Under the pieces are notes generated by a model that saw nothing but the letters and a program-made list of their open reading frames with translations, was not told the origin of the DNA and searched no databases. From positions 1 to 64,000 of the forward strand of contig NZ_JACBJQ010000021.1 of assembly GCF_013404075.1 (NCBI RefSeq): DNA of 64,000 bases, given 5' to 3'. The DNA is from Mycolicibacterium vinylchloridicum (GTDB lineage Bacteria > Actinomycetota > Actinomycetes > Mycobacteriales > Mycobacteriaceae). This document shows, one piece after another, positions 14,408 through 23,051 of this stretch. The position numbers and the translations under genes are program-made. Numbering within the stretch: position 1 is the stretch's first letter; each line of letters opens with the position of its first letter.

Positions 14408-15922
14408 CTACCTGCTTTCCGAGCTGACGATGGTGTGCTTGGCTGAGCGGTCGGGAACGGTTCCGGTGACCCGATCGGCGGCCAACCGTCCGGAGATGAG
14501 TGCGGTGGGTATGCCGACACCGGGCACGGTCGACCCACCGGCCAGCACGGCGTTGTCGATGCCGCGAATCATGTTGGCGGGCCGGAACGGGCCGGTCTGG
14601 GAGAACGTGTGCGCCAGCGCGAATGGCGTGCCCGCGGCCATCCCCTGCCGTGCCCAGTCGGCGGGCGTGACGACGTCGAGAACCTCGGTGTCGACTCCCG
14701 GTATCAGCCGGTCCGTCGCGGTGGCCACCACTTCGCGGGCGTAGCTCGGCCCGACCGTATCCCAATCGACAACGCCCACCTGCAGATTCGGCGCGGGCGC
14801 AAGGATGTAGAGCAGGTCCCGGCCGGGCGGTGCGAGGCTCGGGTCCCCCGCGGTCGGCCTGGTCACCAGCAACGACGGATCGCTCATCAGCACGCCGTCC
14901 CGGATGATGTCGTCGAACGTGCCGGCCCACTTGCCCCCGAAGCTGATGTTGTGATGCGCGAGGCGCTCGCAGACAGCGGGGACACCGACGTGGGCGACGA
15001 CCGACGACGGCGCGGGACGCATCCTGATCGGCCGCCGGGGTGTACGTCCGAGCAACTCGTAGGTCAGCGGCAGCTCAGTGGTGAGAATGACTGCGTCACA
15101 GGCAATTCGATCGTTATCGGTGCGCACCGCCGTCACCCGCGAGCCGCTGCGCTCCAGCGCGGTCACCGTCGACCCGTAGCGGAATTGCACACCGGACGCG
15201 GCGGCGACGGTCGCCATCGCCTCGGGGACCGCGCGCATGCCGCCGCGCGGAAAGTACACGCCGGCAACGGTATCCATGTAGGCGATCACCGCGTAGGCAG
15301 CCAGCGCCTGCTGCGGCGGCACGCCGGCGTAAAGCGCCTGGAAGGTGAAAATCCGCTGCACGCGCTCGTCGGAGACGAACCGGCTCACCATCGGCTCCCA
15401 ACCGCGGAAGCCACCGATGGCAGCCAGCCGGGCCAACTGCGGGGTCAGCAGTGACAGCGGTGAGGCGAAGTTGGCCGCGATGAAGCCGTCGAACTCCAGC
15501 CGGTACAGCCGGGTGAGCCAGTCGCGCAGCCGCAGATAGCCCGCGGCCTGTTCGGAGCCTGCGAAATCCTCGATGGCGGCGGCCATGGCGGCGGGGTCGG
15601 GGTGGACGTCCAGCGAGCTGCCGTCGGCGAAGGTCGCCCGGTAGGCCGGTTCGACGGGCACCAGGTCGAGATGGTCGGCCATCGACGCACCGACCGCGGC
15701 GAACGCGTCGGAGATGATGTCGGGCATGGTCAGCACGGTCGGACCGGTGTCGATGCGATAGCCGGCGATATCGGCCTGGCCCATGCGGCCGCCGGGAAAT
15801 GGCTGGCGTTCCACGACGGTGACGGAACGCCCGCGACCGGCCAGCTGCAGCGCGGCCGAGAGCCCGGACAACCCGGCGCCGACCACGACGACGTGGTCGG
15901 CTGCGCCCGGGACGGTACGCAT
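14408..15922 (-). CDS. crtI: Phytoene desaturase
   Basis: The 504-residue FAD-dependent desaturase has VVVVGAGLSGLSAALQL near the N-terminus, GGRMGQ, DTGPTVLTMPD, and the C-terminal carotenoid-dehydrogenase signature region NAVLAGGSTVPGVGIPTALISGRLAADR. It introduces the double bonds that turn phytoene into lycopene. The ATG at 15922 (MRTVPGAADHV) is preferred; an in-frame ATG at 15970 would add 16 residues. It is the first complete gene of the operon and diverges from the peptide-transporter operon across about 170 bp. Confidence 0.92.
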   Translation of the reverse strand: MRTVPGAADHVVVVGAGLSGLSAALQLAGRGRSVTVVERQPFPGGRMGQADIAGYRIDTGPTVLTMPDIISDAFAAVGASMADHLDLVPVEPAYRATFADGSSLDVHPDPAAMAAAIEDFAGSEQAAGYLRLRDWLTRLYRLEFDGFIAANFASPLSLLTPQLARLAAIGGFRGWEPMVSRFVSDERVQRIFTFQALYAGVPPQQALAAYAVIAYMDTVAGVYFPRGGMRAVPEAMATVAAASGVQFRYGSTVTALERSGSRVTAVRTDNDRIACDAVILTTELPLTYELLGRTPRRPIRMRPAPSSVVAHVGVPAVCERLAHHNISFGGKWAGTFDDIIRDGVLMSDPSLLVTRPTAGDPSLAPPGRDLLYILAPAPNLQVGVVDWDTVGPSYAREVVATATDRLIPGVDTEVLDVVTPADWARQGMAAGTPFALAHTFSQTGPFRPANMIRGIDNAVLAGGSTVPGVGIPTALISGRLAADRVTGTVPDRSAKHTIVSSESR

Positions 15923-15980
15923 CAGTCTGGCGGGCACCACGTGGCGATACCCAGGCGAGCGCGGATGCAATCTGCGCGCG

Positions 15981-16016
15981 TCACAGGGCGTCCAGCGAGC
16001 GAACGGCGGTAACCAT
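15981..16016 (-). other. Short leader-like ORF upstream of crtI
   Basis: An ATG at 16016 preceded by a strong Shine-Dalgarno (GGAGGGG) opens a frame of 11 codons, MVTAVRSLDAL, that stops 58 bp before the crtI start. It may be a leader peptide, or the stub of a gene deleted upstream of crtI. It is too short to assign. Confidence 0.3.
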
Positions 16017-16096
16017 GTCCCCTCCTGCCCATGACCCGCGCCGATTATCGCAGCTCGACGTTTAGGACATCAGCGGTTCGGGAAAGTCGTCGACCG

Positions 16097-17620
16097 ATGA
16101 GAAGACCAGCGGCCCTCACCGCTGCCCTCGTGGTTCTCCTGGTACTGGCGGCGTGTTCGTCGGGTCAGCGAGTGGATCTGGGCGGGCAGTCGGCAGGTCT
16201 GACCGCGGCGATCGCCGGGGAGCCCGACCAACTCGACCCGCAGAGGAGCACCGCCTACTTCTCGTTCGAGGTACTGGAGAACGTGTTCGACACCCTCGTC
16301 GAGCCCGACGACAACCTCGAGATGCGTCCCGCGCTGGCCCGGTCCTGGCAGGTCTCCCCCGACCAACTCACCTGGACCTTTGCGCTGCGCCCCGGGATCA
16401 CCTGGCACGACGGCTCACCACTGCGCGCCGGCGATGTCGTGTACTCCTACCGGCGGATCATCGACGAGAAGCTGGCCAATGTCGACAAGCTCAACGCCGT
16501 CCGGGATATCAGCGCACCGGATCCGGGAACTGTCGTCATCGCGCTGCGGCGGCCCACGCCCAACCTGCTCACCAACCTAGGCGGGTTCAAAGGCATGGCG
16601 ATCGTGCAACGGCACAACGTTGAAACTGGCCAGATCGCAACGCATCCGGTCGGAACCGGACCGTTCGCATTCGCCGGCCGCAAAAGCGGTGACTCCATCA
16701 CCCTGACCGCGAACAAGAGCTATTGGGCCGGCGCGCCAAGAGTCTCCGGTGTCACGTTCCGATTCATCTCACAGCCGTCGACGGCCCTGTCGGCATTGCA
16801 GGCCGGTGAGATCGACTGGACCGATGCGATTCCGCCTCAGCGTGTCGAGCAGTTGAAGGGTGACGACTCGATCCATCTGGCTGTCACCCCGGGCAACGAC
16901 TACTGGTACCTGGCGCTCAACGAGGCGCGCAAGCCCTGGGACGACGTCCGCGTCCGTCAGGCGATCGCCTACGGCATCGACCGCGAATCGATCGTCCAGG
17001 CCACCAGCTACGGCACTGCGACGGCGAATCAGCTTGCAATTCCTCAAGGTAACCCGTGGTATACCCCTTACGACCGGTACCACCACGACGTCGACCGAGC
17101 CAAAGAGCTCCTGGCCGACGCCGGGGTCGACCACCAGAACCTGGACATGCTGGTCACCAGCGAATACCCCGAGACGGTCACCGCCGCGCAGATCATCGCC
17201 GACAATCTTGCGGCACTGGGCATCACGGTGAACATCCGCACTGTCGACTTCGCGACGTGGCTGGACGAACAGAACAGCGGCCACTTCGACATGCTGATGA
17301 TGGGCTGGCTGGGCAATATCGACCCCGACGACTTCTACTACGCGCAACACCACACCGGCGGCTCGAGCAACGCGCAGAAGTTCTCCGATGCGGGAGTCGA
17401 CCGCCTATTGGACGCCGCGCGCACCGAGATCAATCGCCCTGCCCGGCAAGATGATTACGCCAAGGCGGCGACGATCATCGCCGACAAGGCCAGCTACATC
17501 TTCCTGTACAACCCGTCGGTCATCCAGGCCTGGACGACGAATCTGACCGGTTACGAGGCCCGCCGGGACGGCGCGGTCCGCTTCCGCACCGCCGAGTTGA
17601 CGACGGGAGGTGGCGCATGA
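16097..17620 (+). CDS. Peptide ABC transporter substrate-binding lipoprotein (family 5)
   Basis: The 507-residue protein begins with a lipoprotein signal (MRRPAALTAALVVLLVLAAC, lipobox LAAC) and continues as a family-5 extracellular solute-binding protein: DQLDPQ, the signature region AGDVVYSYRRIIDEK, TGPFAF and the C-terminal DYAKAATIIADKASYIFLYN. It would bind oligopeptides or similar ligands outside the membrane and hand them to the permeases encoded next. It is of the DppA/OppA kind; I cannot decide between the M. tuberculosis dpp (Rv3666c) and opp sets. An in-frame ATG at 16031 is too far from the signal peptide. The stop overlaps the next ATG (ATGA). Confidence 0.88.
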   Translation: MRRPAALTAALVVLLVLAACSSGQRVDLGGQSAGLTAAIAGEPDQLDPQRSTAYFSFEVLENVFDTLVEPDDNLEMRPALARSWQVSPDQLTWTFALRPGITWHDGSPLRAGDVVYSYRRIIDEKLANVDKLNAVRDISAPDPGTVVIALRRPTPNLLTNLGGFKGMAIVQRHNVETGQIATHPVGTGPFAFAGRKSGDSITLTANKSYWAGAPRVSGVTFRFISQPSTALSALQAGEIDWTDAIPPQRVEQLKGDDSIHLAVTPGNDYWYLALNEARKPWDDVRVRQAIAYGIDRESIVQATSYGTATANQLAIPQGNPWYTPYDRYHHDVDRAKELLADAGVDHQNLDMLVTSEYPETVTAAQIIADNLAALGITVNIRTVDFATWLDEQNSGHFDMLMMGWLGNIDPDDFYYAQHHTGGSSNAQKFSDAGVDRLLDAARTEINRPARQDDYAKAATIIADKASYIFLYNPSVIQAWTTNLTGYEARRDGAVRFRTAELTTGGGA

Positions 17621-18561
17621 TCCGGTTCCTGGTGCGGCGGCTGCTGTACTCGGCGGTGGTGCTTCTGGGTGTTCTGGTCGTGGTGTTCGGGTTGGTGCAT
17701 GTGGTTCCCGGCGACCCGGTGCGCATCGCGCTGGGCACTCGCTACACCCCGGAGGCGTATGCCGCGTTGCACTCGGCCAGCGGCCTGGACCGGCCACTGA
17801 TCGAACAGTTCTTCTCCTACGCCGGCTCGGCGCTGACCGGGGATCTCGGCGTGAGCTTCCGCAACGGTGACCCGGTGACGACCACACTTCTGGAGCGGCT
17901 GCCCGCCACGATGTCGCTGGCGGTGGTCGGCATCCTGATCGCCTTGGTCATTGCGCTGCCCGCAGGCATCTTCTCGGCGTTGCACCGGGGCCGGTTCGGT
18001 GACGGGATAGTCCGGGTGACAAGCCAATTCGGCGTCTCGATCCCCGATTTCTGGATGGGAATCCTGCTCATCGGACTGTTCGCGTCGACGCTGGGCTGGT
18101 TGCCAACGTCCGGGTATCGGCCCCTGCTGGCTGACCCCGGTGGTTGGCTGCGCCACATCGTGCTCCCGGGGCTCACCGTCGGGCTGGTGGCCGGTGCGAT
18201 CATGACCCGCTACGTCCGCTCGGCGGTGCTCGAGGTGGCTGCGGCCGGCTACGTGCGCACCGCACGCTCCAAAGGGCTTGCCCCCACGGTCGTCACATCA
18301 CGGCACATCGTGCGCAACGCAATGGTTCCGATACTGACGATCACCGGCATCCAGCTGGCGACGATTCTCGGCGGCGTCATCGTCGTCGAGGTGGTCTTCG
18401 CCTGGCCAGGGCTGGGCCGGCTGACCTACAACGCCGTCGCGGCTCGCGACTATCCGGTGATCCAGGGCGCGGTCCTGCTGATCGCTGCGCTGTTCCTGCT
18501 CATCAACCTGGTGGTGGACGTCCTCTACGCGGTCGTCGATCCACGGATCCGGCTGTCATGA
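17617..18561 (+). CDS. Peptide ABC transporter permease, DppB/OppB type
   Basis: This 314-residue inner-membrane permease has about six helices. Its N-terminus (RFLVRRLLYSAVVLLGVLV), HVVPGDPVR, and the EAA loop TARSKGLAPTVVTSRHIVRN with the following AMVPILT are standard for DppB. It forms a heterodimeric channel with the following DppC-type protein. Coupled by ATGA at both ends, so all four genes form one operon. Confidence 0.92.
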   Translation: MIRFLVRRLLYSAVVLLGVLVVVFGLVHVVPGDPVRIALGTRYTPEAYAALHSASGLDRPLIEQFFSYAGSALTGDLGVSFRNGDPVTTTLLERLPATMSLAVVGILIALVIALPAGIFSALHRGRFGDGIVRVTSQFGVSIPDFWMGILLIGLFASTLGWLPTSGYRPLLADPGGWLRHIVLPGLTVGLVAGAIMTRYVRSAVLEVAAAGYVRTARSKGLAPTVVTSRHIVRNAMVPILTITGIQLATILGGVIVVEVVFAWPGLGRLTYNAVAARDYPVIQGAVLLIAALFLLINLVVDVLYAVVDPRIRLS

Positions 18562-19415
18562 GGATCTCGAACTGGCGTTTACTGCTGGCCAATCCGGTCA
18601 CCGCGATCAGCGCGGCGCTGTTGCTGGCGATACTCGCGGCCGCCCTCGGCGCGCACTGGCTGGCCCCGGCGGGCGTCAACGACGTCGACGTGCCGAACGC
18701 GCTGCAACCACCCAGTGGCCTCCATTGGTTCGGCACCGACGAGCTGGGGCGTGACATCGCCTCGCGGGTGCTGGTCGCCACCCGGGCCTCACTGCAGGTG
18801 GCCGTCGTCAGCGTCGCATTCGCATTGGTAGTCGGCGTGAGTGTCGGCCTGGTCGCCGGTTATCGCGGCGGATGGCTGGACACCGTGGTGATGCGGTGCG
18901 TGGACGTGATGTTCGCCTTTCCAGTTCTGTTGCTGGCGTTGGCGATCGTGGCCATCCTCGGGCCGGGCCTGACCACCACCATGCTGGCCATCGGCATCGT
19001 CTACACCCCGATCTTCGCCAGGGTGGCCAGGGCCAGCACCCTGGGCGTCCGGGTGGAGCCCTATGTCGCGGTGTCGCGTTCGATGGGCACCCCACACCGC
19101 TACATCCTCATCCGCCATGTGCTGCCCAACATCATCGGACCGTTGATCGTGCAGACGTCGCTGTCGCTGGCCTTCGCGATCCTGTCGGAAGCGGCGCTGT
19201 CGTTCCTCGGGCTGGGCCTGCAACCGCCGCAACCCTCGCTGGGCCGGATGATCTTCGATTCACAGGGCTTCGTGACACTCGCGTGGTGGGTGGCGGTCGT
19301 GCCCGGCGCAGCGATCTTCGTGATCGTGCTCGCGTTCAATCTTCTCGGCGACGGGTTACGCGATGTGCTGGATCCCAGGCAGCGCACCTCCACGGAAGCG
19401 GGGCTCAGCCGATGA
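18558..19415 (+). CDS. Peptide ABC transporter permease, DppC/OppC type
   Basis: The 285-residue permease contains the DppC-typical LHWFGTDELGRDIASRVL segment, about six helices, and the EAA-loop region SRSMGTPHRYILIRHVLPNI. It starts at the ATG overlapping the previous stop and ends overlapping the ATPase start. It partners the DppB-type permease in peptide uptake. Confidence 0.92.
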   Translation: MRISNWRLLLANPVTAISAALLLAILAAALGAHWLAPAGVNDVDVPNALQPPSGLHWFGTDELGRDIASRVLVATRASLQVAVVSVAFALVVGVSVGLVAGYRGGWLDTVVMRCVDVMFAFPVLLLALAIVAILGPGLTTTMLAIGIVYTPIFARVARASTLGVRVEPYVAVSRSMGTPHRYILIRHVLPNIIGPLIVQTSLSLAFAILSEAALSFLGLGLQPPQPSLGRMIFDSQGFVTLAWWVAVVPGAAIFVIVLAFNLLGDGLRDVLDPRQRTSTEAGLSR

Positions 19416-21004
19416 CTCCGGTGCTCAGCGTGCGCGATCTACGAGTGCGGGTCGGGCGGCGAGAAATCGTGCGGGGCATGTCCTTCGACGTCGATCCCGA
19501 GCAGACGCTGGGCATTGTCGGCGAATCCGGGTCGGGCAAGACCATGACCGCACTGGCGGCGACCGGACTGCTCGACACCCCGGGCGCGGTGACGACCGGC
19601 TCCAGTGAGCTTGCCGGCACGGGCGATTCGGCCAGCACGCAGCTGGTGGGTGCGAAAGCCCGGGTGCTGCGCCGCGTGCACGGCGACCGGATCGGGTTCG
19701 TCTTCCAGGACCCCGGCACGTCGCTCAATCCCCTGCTCACTCTGGAGCGCCAGATCACCGAATCCCTTCAGGCGCATCGCAACCCGACTCGCAGGCAAGC
19801 CCGGCAGCGAGCCACTGAACTGCTCGTAGCCGTCGGTTTGCCCGATGCGCAGCGCCGCCTGGACAGCTACCCGCATCAGCTGTCGGGCGGGCAGCGACAA
19901 CGGGTCATGGTGGCGATCGCCTTGGCGTGCGATCCCGAACTTCTCGTCGCCGACGAGCCGACGACGGCGCTGGACGTGACCACCCAGGCGCAGATCGTCG
20001 AACTCATCAAGGACCTGCAGCGCGATGTCGGGGCGGCGGTGGTGTGGATCAGCCACGATCTGGGCCTGGTGGGCCAGGTGGCCGATACCGTCGCGGTGAT
20101 GCGCGACGGCCGCGCCGTGGAAGAGGCTCCGATCCTGGACGTATTCGACCGGCCGCGCGACCCCTACACCCGCGAACTGCTCGACGCCCGTCCGCTGATC
20201 GGGGCTGGCGGCCCGCAGCCGGCACCCGCCGATGCCCCGGTGTTGGTGAATGTGCACGGCCTCGACGTCGAATTCGACGGGAAGCGCGCCGTCAGGGATC
20301 TGTCCTTCCAGATCCGGCGCGCCACCACACTCGGCCTGGTCGGCGAATCGGGTTCGGGAAAGTCGACCGTGGCCGGCGCGCTGACCGGACTGGTCACCCC
20401 GACCTCGGGCACGGCAACGCTGGACGGGACGGACATTCTCGGGGTGCGCGGCACCGATGTGAAGGCGCTGCGGCGGCGGATCAGTCTGGTCCTGCAGGAC
20501 CCGTTCTCGGCTCTGGATCCGCGCGCCCGAATCGGCACATCGATCGCCGAACCCCTTGTGGTGCATAGGATCCGACGAGACCGTAAGGCCAGGACCGGAC
20601 GGGTCGCCGAATTGCTGGACCTGGTCGGATTGCCCGCCGAATTCGCCTCGCGATATCCGCACGAGCTCTCCGGCGGCCAACGTCAGCGGGTCAGCATCGC
20701 CCGCGCGCTGGCGGCCGAGCCGGACCTGGTGATCCTCGACGAGGCGACGGCGTCATTGGACGTCTCGGTGCAGGCCCGGGTCTTGGACCTGCTGACGGAC
20801 CTGCAGCGAGAGTTCGGGCTGACCTATCTGTTCATCGCGCACGACCTGGCGGTGGTCGAACAGATGAGCCACGACGTGCTGGTCCTGCGCGACGGCGCCG
20901 CGGTCGAGTACCGGCCCGCCGCCGACCTCCTGTCCGCACCCGAGCAGCAGTACACCCGCACATTGCTTGCCGCCGTACCCCCGGCACGACCGGCCGCCAG
21001 CTGA
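19412..21004 (+). CDS. Peptide ABC transporter double ATPase (DppD/OppD-OppF fusion)
   Basis: The 530-residue protein is two ABC ATPase domains in one chain. Domain 1 has Walker A GESGSGKT (about residue 36), signature LSGGQRQRV and Walker B LLVADEPTTALD; domain 2 has GESGSGKS, a second LSGGQRQRV and LVILDEATASLD. Both are complete, so it should power the importer alone. Fused D-F ATPases are the usual arrangement in mycobacterial Dpp/Opp systems. A gap of only 12 bp separates it from the Cys-ladder protein gene. Confidence 0.93.
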   Translation: MTPVLSVRDLRVRVGRREIVRGMSFDVDPEQTLGIVGESGSGKTMTALAATGLLDTPGAVTTGSSELAGTGDSASTQLVGAKARVLRRVHGDRIGFVFQDPGTSLNPLLTLERQITESLQAHRNPTRRQARQRATELLVAVGLPDAQRRLDSYPHQLSGGQRQRVMVAIALACDPELLVADEPTTALDVTTQAQIVELIKDLQRDVGAAVVWISHDLGLVGQVADTVAVMRDGRAVEEAPILDVFDRPRDPYTRELLDARPLIGAGGPQPAPADAPVLVNVHGLDVEFDGKRAVRDLSFQIRRATTLGLVGESGSGKSTVAGALTGLVTPTSGTATLDGTDILGVRGTDVKALRRRISLVLQDPFSALDPRARIGTSIAEPLVVHRIRRDRKARTGRVAELLDLVGLPAEFASRYPHELSGGQRQRVSIARALAAEPDLVILDEATASLDVSVQARVLDLLTDLQREFGLTYLFIAHDLAVVEQMSHDVLVLRDGAAVEYRPAADLLSAPEQQYTRTLLAAVPPARPAAS

Positions 21005-21016
21005 CATGCTCGTCGC

Positions 21017-21466
21017 GTGAGAACTCTCGCCGTCATGCACCCGCCCGAGCCCTCGACGGTCGCCGGCTCGGTGTCCACCACCAACAGCGTGGTCGTAGCC
21101 GGCTCGGTCGCGACCGTCAACAGCGCCGTGGTGGCCGGATCCATCGCCACCAGCGGCAGCGCGGCGGTCAACGCCTCGATCGCCACCGCCGGCAGTGCCG
21201 CCATCGTTGGCTCGATCGCCACCGCGGGCAGCGCCCTCGTCGTCGGCTCGGTCGCCACCGCGGGCAGCGCCCTCATCGCCGGCAGCGTGCTGTCGGTTCT
21301 GTCGGTGCGATTGCGCAAGTGCGTCGCCTGCGTGGCCTGCGTCGCGTGCCGGCGCTGCACGGCGTGTCTGGGCTGTGTGAGATGCACCGACTGCGTGGGG
21401 TGTGTCGGGTGCTACAACTGCTCGGGACTTCGCAACGCGGTGGGACTGAGGGACGTACACGTCTGA
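21017..21466 (+). CDS. Repeat protein: seven 12-residue repeats plus a (Cxx)12 cysteine ladder
   Basis: I do not recognise a named family. After a 13-residue N-terminus, residues 14-97 are seven perfectly spaced 12-residue repeats of the form [VIL]xGS[VI]ATxxSAx (for example VVAGSVATVNSA). A basic RLRK link (98-101) follows. From residue 102 to 135 there is a cysteine at every third position, twelve in all (CVACVACVACRRCTAC... to CYNC). It ends SGLRNAVGLRDVHV. There is no signal peptide or clear membrane helix. The repeats suggest a beta-solenoid-like rod; the Cys array could bind metal or form disulfides. GTG at 21017 is the likely start (ATG at 21035 also possible), 12 bp after the transporter operon. 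Confidence 0.72.
   Translation: MRTLAVMHPPEPSTVAGSVSTTNSVVVAGSVATVNSAVVAGSIATSGSAAVNASIATAGSAAIVGSIATAGSALVVGSVATAGSALIAGSVLSVLSVRLRKCVACVACVACRRCTACLGCVRCTDCVGCVGCYNCSGLRNAVGLRDVHV
21053..21310 (+). repeat. Degenerate 36-bp coding tandem repeats
   Basis: Seven consecutive 36-bp units encode the 12-residue repeats of the Cys-ladder protein. Blocks such as GCCACCGCGGGCAGCGCCCT recur almost unchanged in the fifth and sixth units, which points to recent unit duplication. The period is 36 bp throughout with no spacer. Confidence 0.75.
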
Positions 21467-21489
21467 CCCACCTGAGAAAGGGTCGGGCA

Positions 21490-22230
21490 ATGACACAGCT
21501 GGATGGCAAGGTCGCGCTGGTGACGGGCGCATCGTCGGGACTCGGCGCTGCCACGGCGCAGTTGTTCGCCGAGCGGGGCGCGACTGTGTTCGGCATCGCC
21601 CGCGACGCCGACCGGATGGCGACGGTGTTCGAATCAGTCCCCGGCGGTGCGTACGGATCGGTCGACATCACCAGCGCCCAGGCCTGCCGGGACGCGGTCG
21701 CACAGTGCATCGAACGGTTCGGCCGGCTCGATGTGTTGGTGAACGCTGCGGGTTTCCACCAGATGCGCAACACCACGTCGGTGACCGACGAGGACTGGGA
21801 CTACGACCTGGCGGTCAATCTCAACGGGCCGTTCTACCTGATCCGGGCGGCGCTGCCGCACCTGTTGGAGGTCGGCGGCAACATCGTCAACGTCGCCTCG
21901 ATCGCCGGCATCGAGGGCGAGGTCTATTCAGCGGCGTATTGCGCCGCCAAGCACGGACTGGTCGGGATGACCAAGGCCTTGGCGATCGAGTACACCAAGG
22001 AGCAGCTGCGAGTGAACGTGATCTGCCCGGGCGGGATGCTGACCCCTCAGGTAACCGAGTTCAAAACCCCCGATGACGCCGACTGGAACCTGATCATGCG
22101 AATCGCCGCGCCCCGCGGGATGATGGCGCCGGTCGACGTCGCAAAGGTGATCGCGTTCCTGGCCAGCGACGATGCCGTCACCATCCACGGCGCGGTGTAC
22201 AACGTCGACAACGGCAAGACGGCGGGCTGA
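21490..22230 (+). CDS. Short-chain dehydrogenase/reductase (classical SDR)
   Basis: The 246-residue classical SDR has TGASSGLG, NAAG, the serine of NVASIAG, the catalytic YCAAK (Y-x3-K) and NVICPGGM. It is likely a 3-oxoacyl- or 3-hydroxyacyl-type NAD(P)-dependent dehydrogenase, with the substrate unknown. The ATG at 21490 is preceded by AGAAAGGG. The 23-bp distance to the Cys-ladder gene suggests co-transcription. It ends 20 bp before a convergent gene. Confidence 0.9.
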   Translation: MTQLDGKVALVTGASSGLGAATAQLFAERGATVFGIARDADRMATVFESVPGGAYGSVDITSAQACRDAVAQCIERFGRLDVLVNAAGFHQMRNTTSVTDEDWDYDLAVNLNGPFYLIRAALPHLLEVGGNIVNVASIAGIEGEVYSAAYCAAKHGLVGMTKALAIEYTKEQLRVNVICPGGMLTPQVTEFKTPDDADWNLIMRIAAPRGMMAPVDVAKVIAFLASDDAVTIHGAVYNVDNGKTAG

Positions 22231-22250
22231 CGAGGGGGCGACCCGGTAAC

Positions 22251-22706
22251 CTAACTCGTCCGCTCGAAGTGCCGGCGGATACCGCTCAGCATCTCCTTGT
22301 GCGCTTCGACCGCTTGGCGCACGGTGACCGACAGCAGCGGCCACGGCGCCGTGAACCGGATCCGTTCGGTCAGCCGGGTGCCGGCCGGTATCGGATCGAA
22401 GGAGACCACCGAGTCCAGCCGAACCGCCGGGAACTGGCGGGCGTGGGTGAGCACCGGGCCGGCCGACGGCACCTCCAGCCGCGCGGTGTAGGTGATCGGC
22501 AGCGTGAGAATTCCCAGCGGGATGCGGTCGCGCACGCGGTAGACCTGCACGTAGCCGTCGCCGGTATCGGTGCGCGACAGACTCTCGACCGACACCACCA
22601 ACGGGTGCACGTCGCGGATGTTGTTCAGATCGACGTAGTGGGCCCGAACATCGGCGGGTGAGCCGGGCACGTCCTCATCCAGGACGCGATCGACGGGACC
22701 GGCCAT
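22251..22706 (-). CDS. SRPBCC (START/polyketide-cyclase-like) family protein
   Basis: The 151-residue protein has the pattern of the SRPBCC fold: a VDRVLDEDVPGSPADVRAHYVDL opening strand and helix, a central run of beta strands and a long C-terminal helix (VRQAVEAHKEMLSGIRRHFE). Such proteins bind hydrophobic ligands in a cavity; some are enzymes. No catalytic residue set can be recognised. It lies 6 bp after the DUF732 gene end on the same strand and is probably co-transcribed with it. Confidence 0.75.
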   Translation of the reverse strand: MAGPVDRVLDEDVPGSPADVRAHYVDLNNIRDVHPLVVSVESLSRTDTGDGYVQVYRVRDRIPLGILTLPITYTARLEVPSAGPVLTHARQFPAVRLDSVVSFDPIPAGTRLTERIRFTAPWPLLSVTVRQAVEAHKEMLSGIRRHFERTS

Positions 22707-22712
22707 CGCGAA

Positions 22713-23051
22713 CTACTGGACAGCCGCCCGCTGCAGTACACCGACCTGATCCGGGCAGTAAGTGGCGATCGCGGCGCCGAGGAACTGGATCGCCTGGCCC
22801 TGCGTGCTGTTCAGCGGCAGGTTGGTCAGGATGAACTTGGCGGACGAATAGGTGTCTTTGTCCAGCCCGGTGGCCAGGCGCTTGCAGGTGATCTTGCCGA
22901 TCCAGGCGTTGTAGTCGCGAGGCCCGTAGATCCCGAAGGTGTGCAGCTGATTGGCGAAATCAGTGTCGGGATCGGCGTGCGACGGCGCGGCCAGGACGAT
23001 CGGCGCCGCGACGGCCGCAACGGCGGCCATGGCAAGCCTCGTAACGTTCAT
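22713..23051 (-). CDS. Secreted DUF732 family protein
   Basis: The 112-residue protein has a cleavable signal peptide (MAAVAAVAAPIVLAAPSHA) followed by a DUF732 domain: DTDFANQLHTFGIYGP, a conserved Cys, and a second Cys near the end (YCPDQ) that may pair with it. DUF732 proteins are numerous in mycobacteria and of unknown function. The ATG at 23051 gives a normal signal peptide; the longer frame from 23129 does not. Confidence 0.82.
   Translation of the reverse strand: MNVTRLAMAAVAAVAAPIVLAAPSHADPDTDFANQLHTFGIYGPRDYNAWIGKITCKRLATGLDKDTYSSAKFILTNLPLNSTQGQAIQFLGAAIATYCPDQVGVLQRAAVQ

Noticed and set aside
21053..21310. Regular 36-bp repeats as a possible CRISPR array
   Set aside because: There are no spacers, the period is a multiple of three, and the units encode a regular 12-residue protein repeat.
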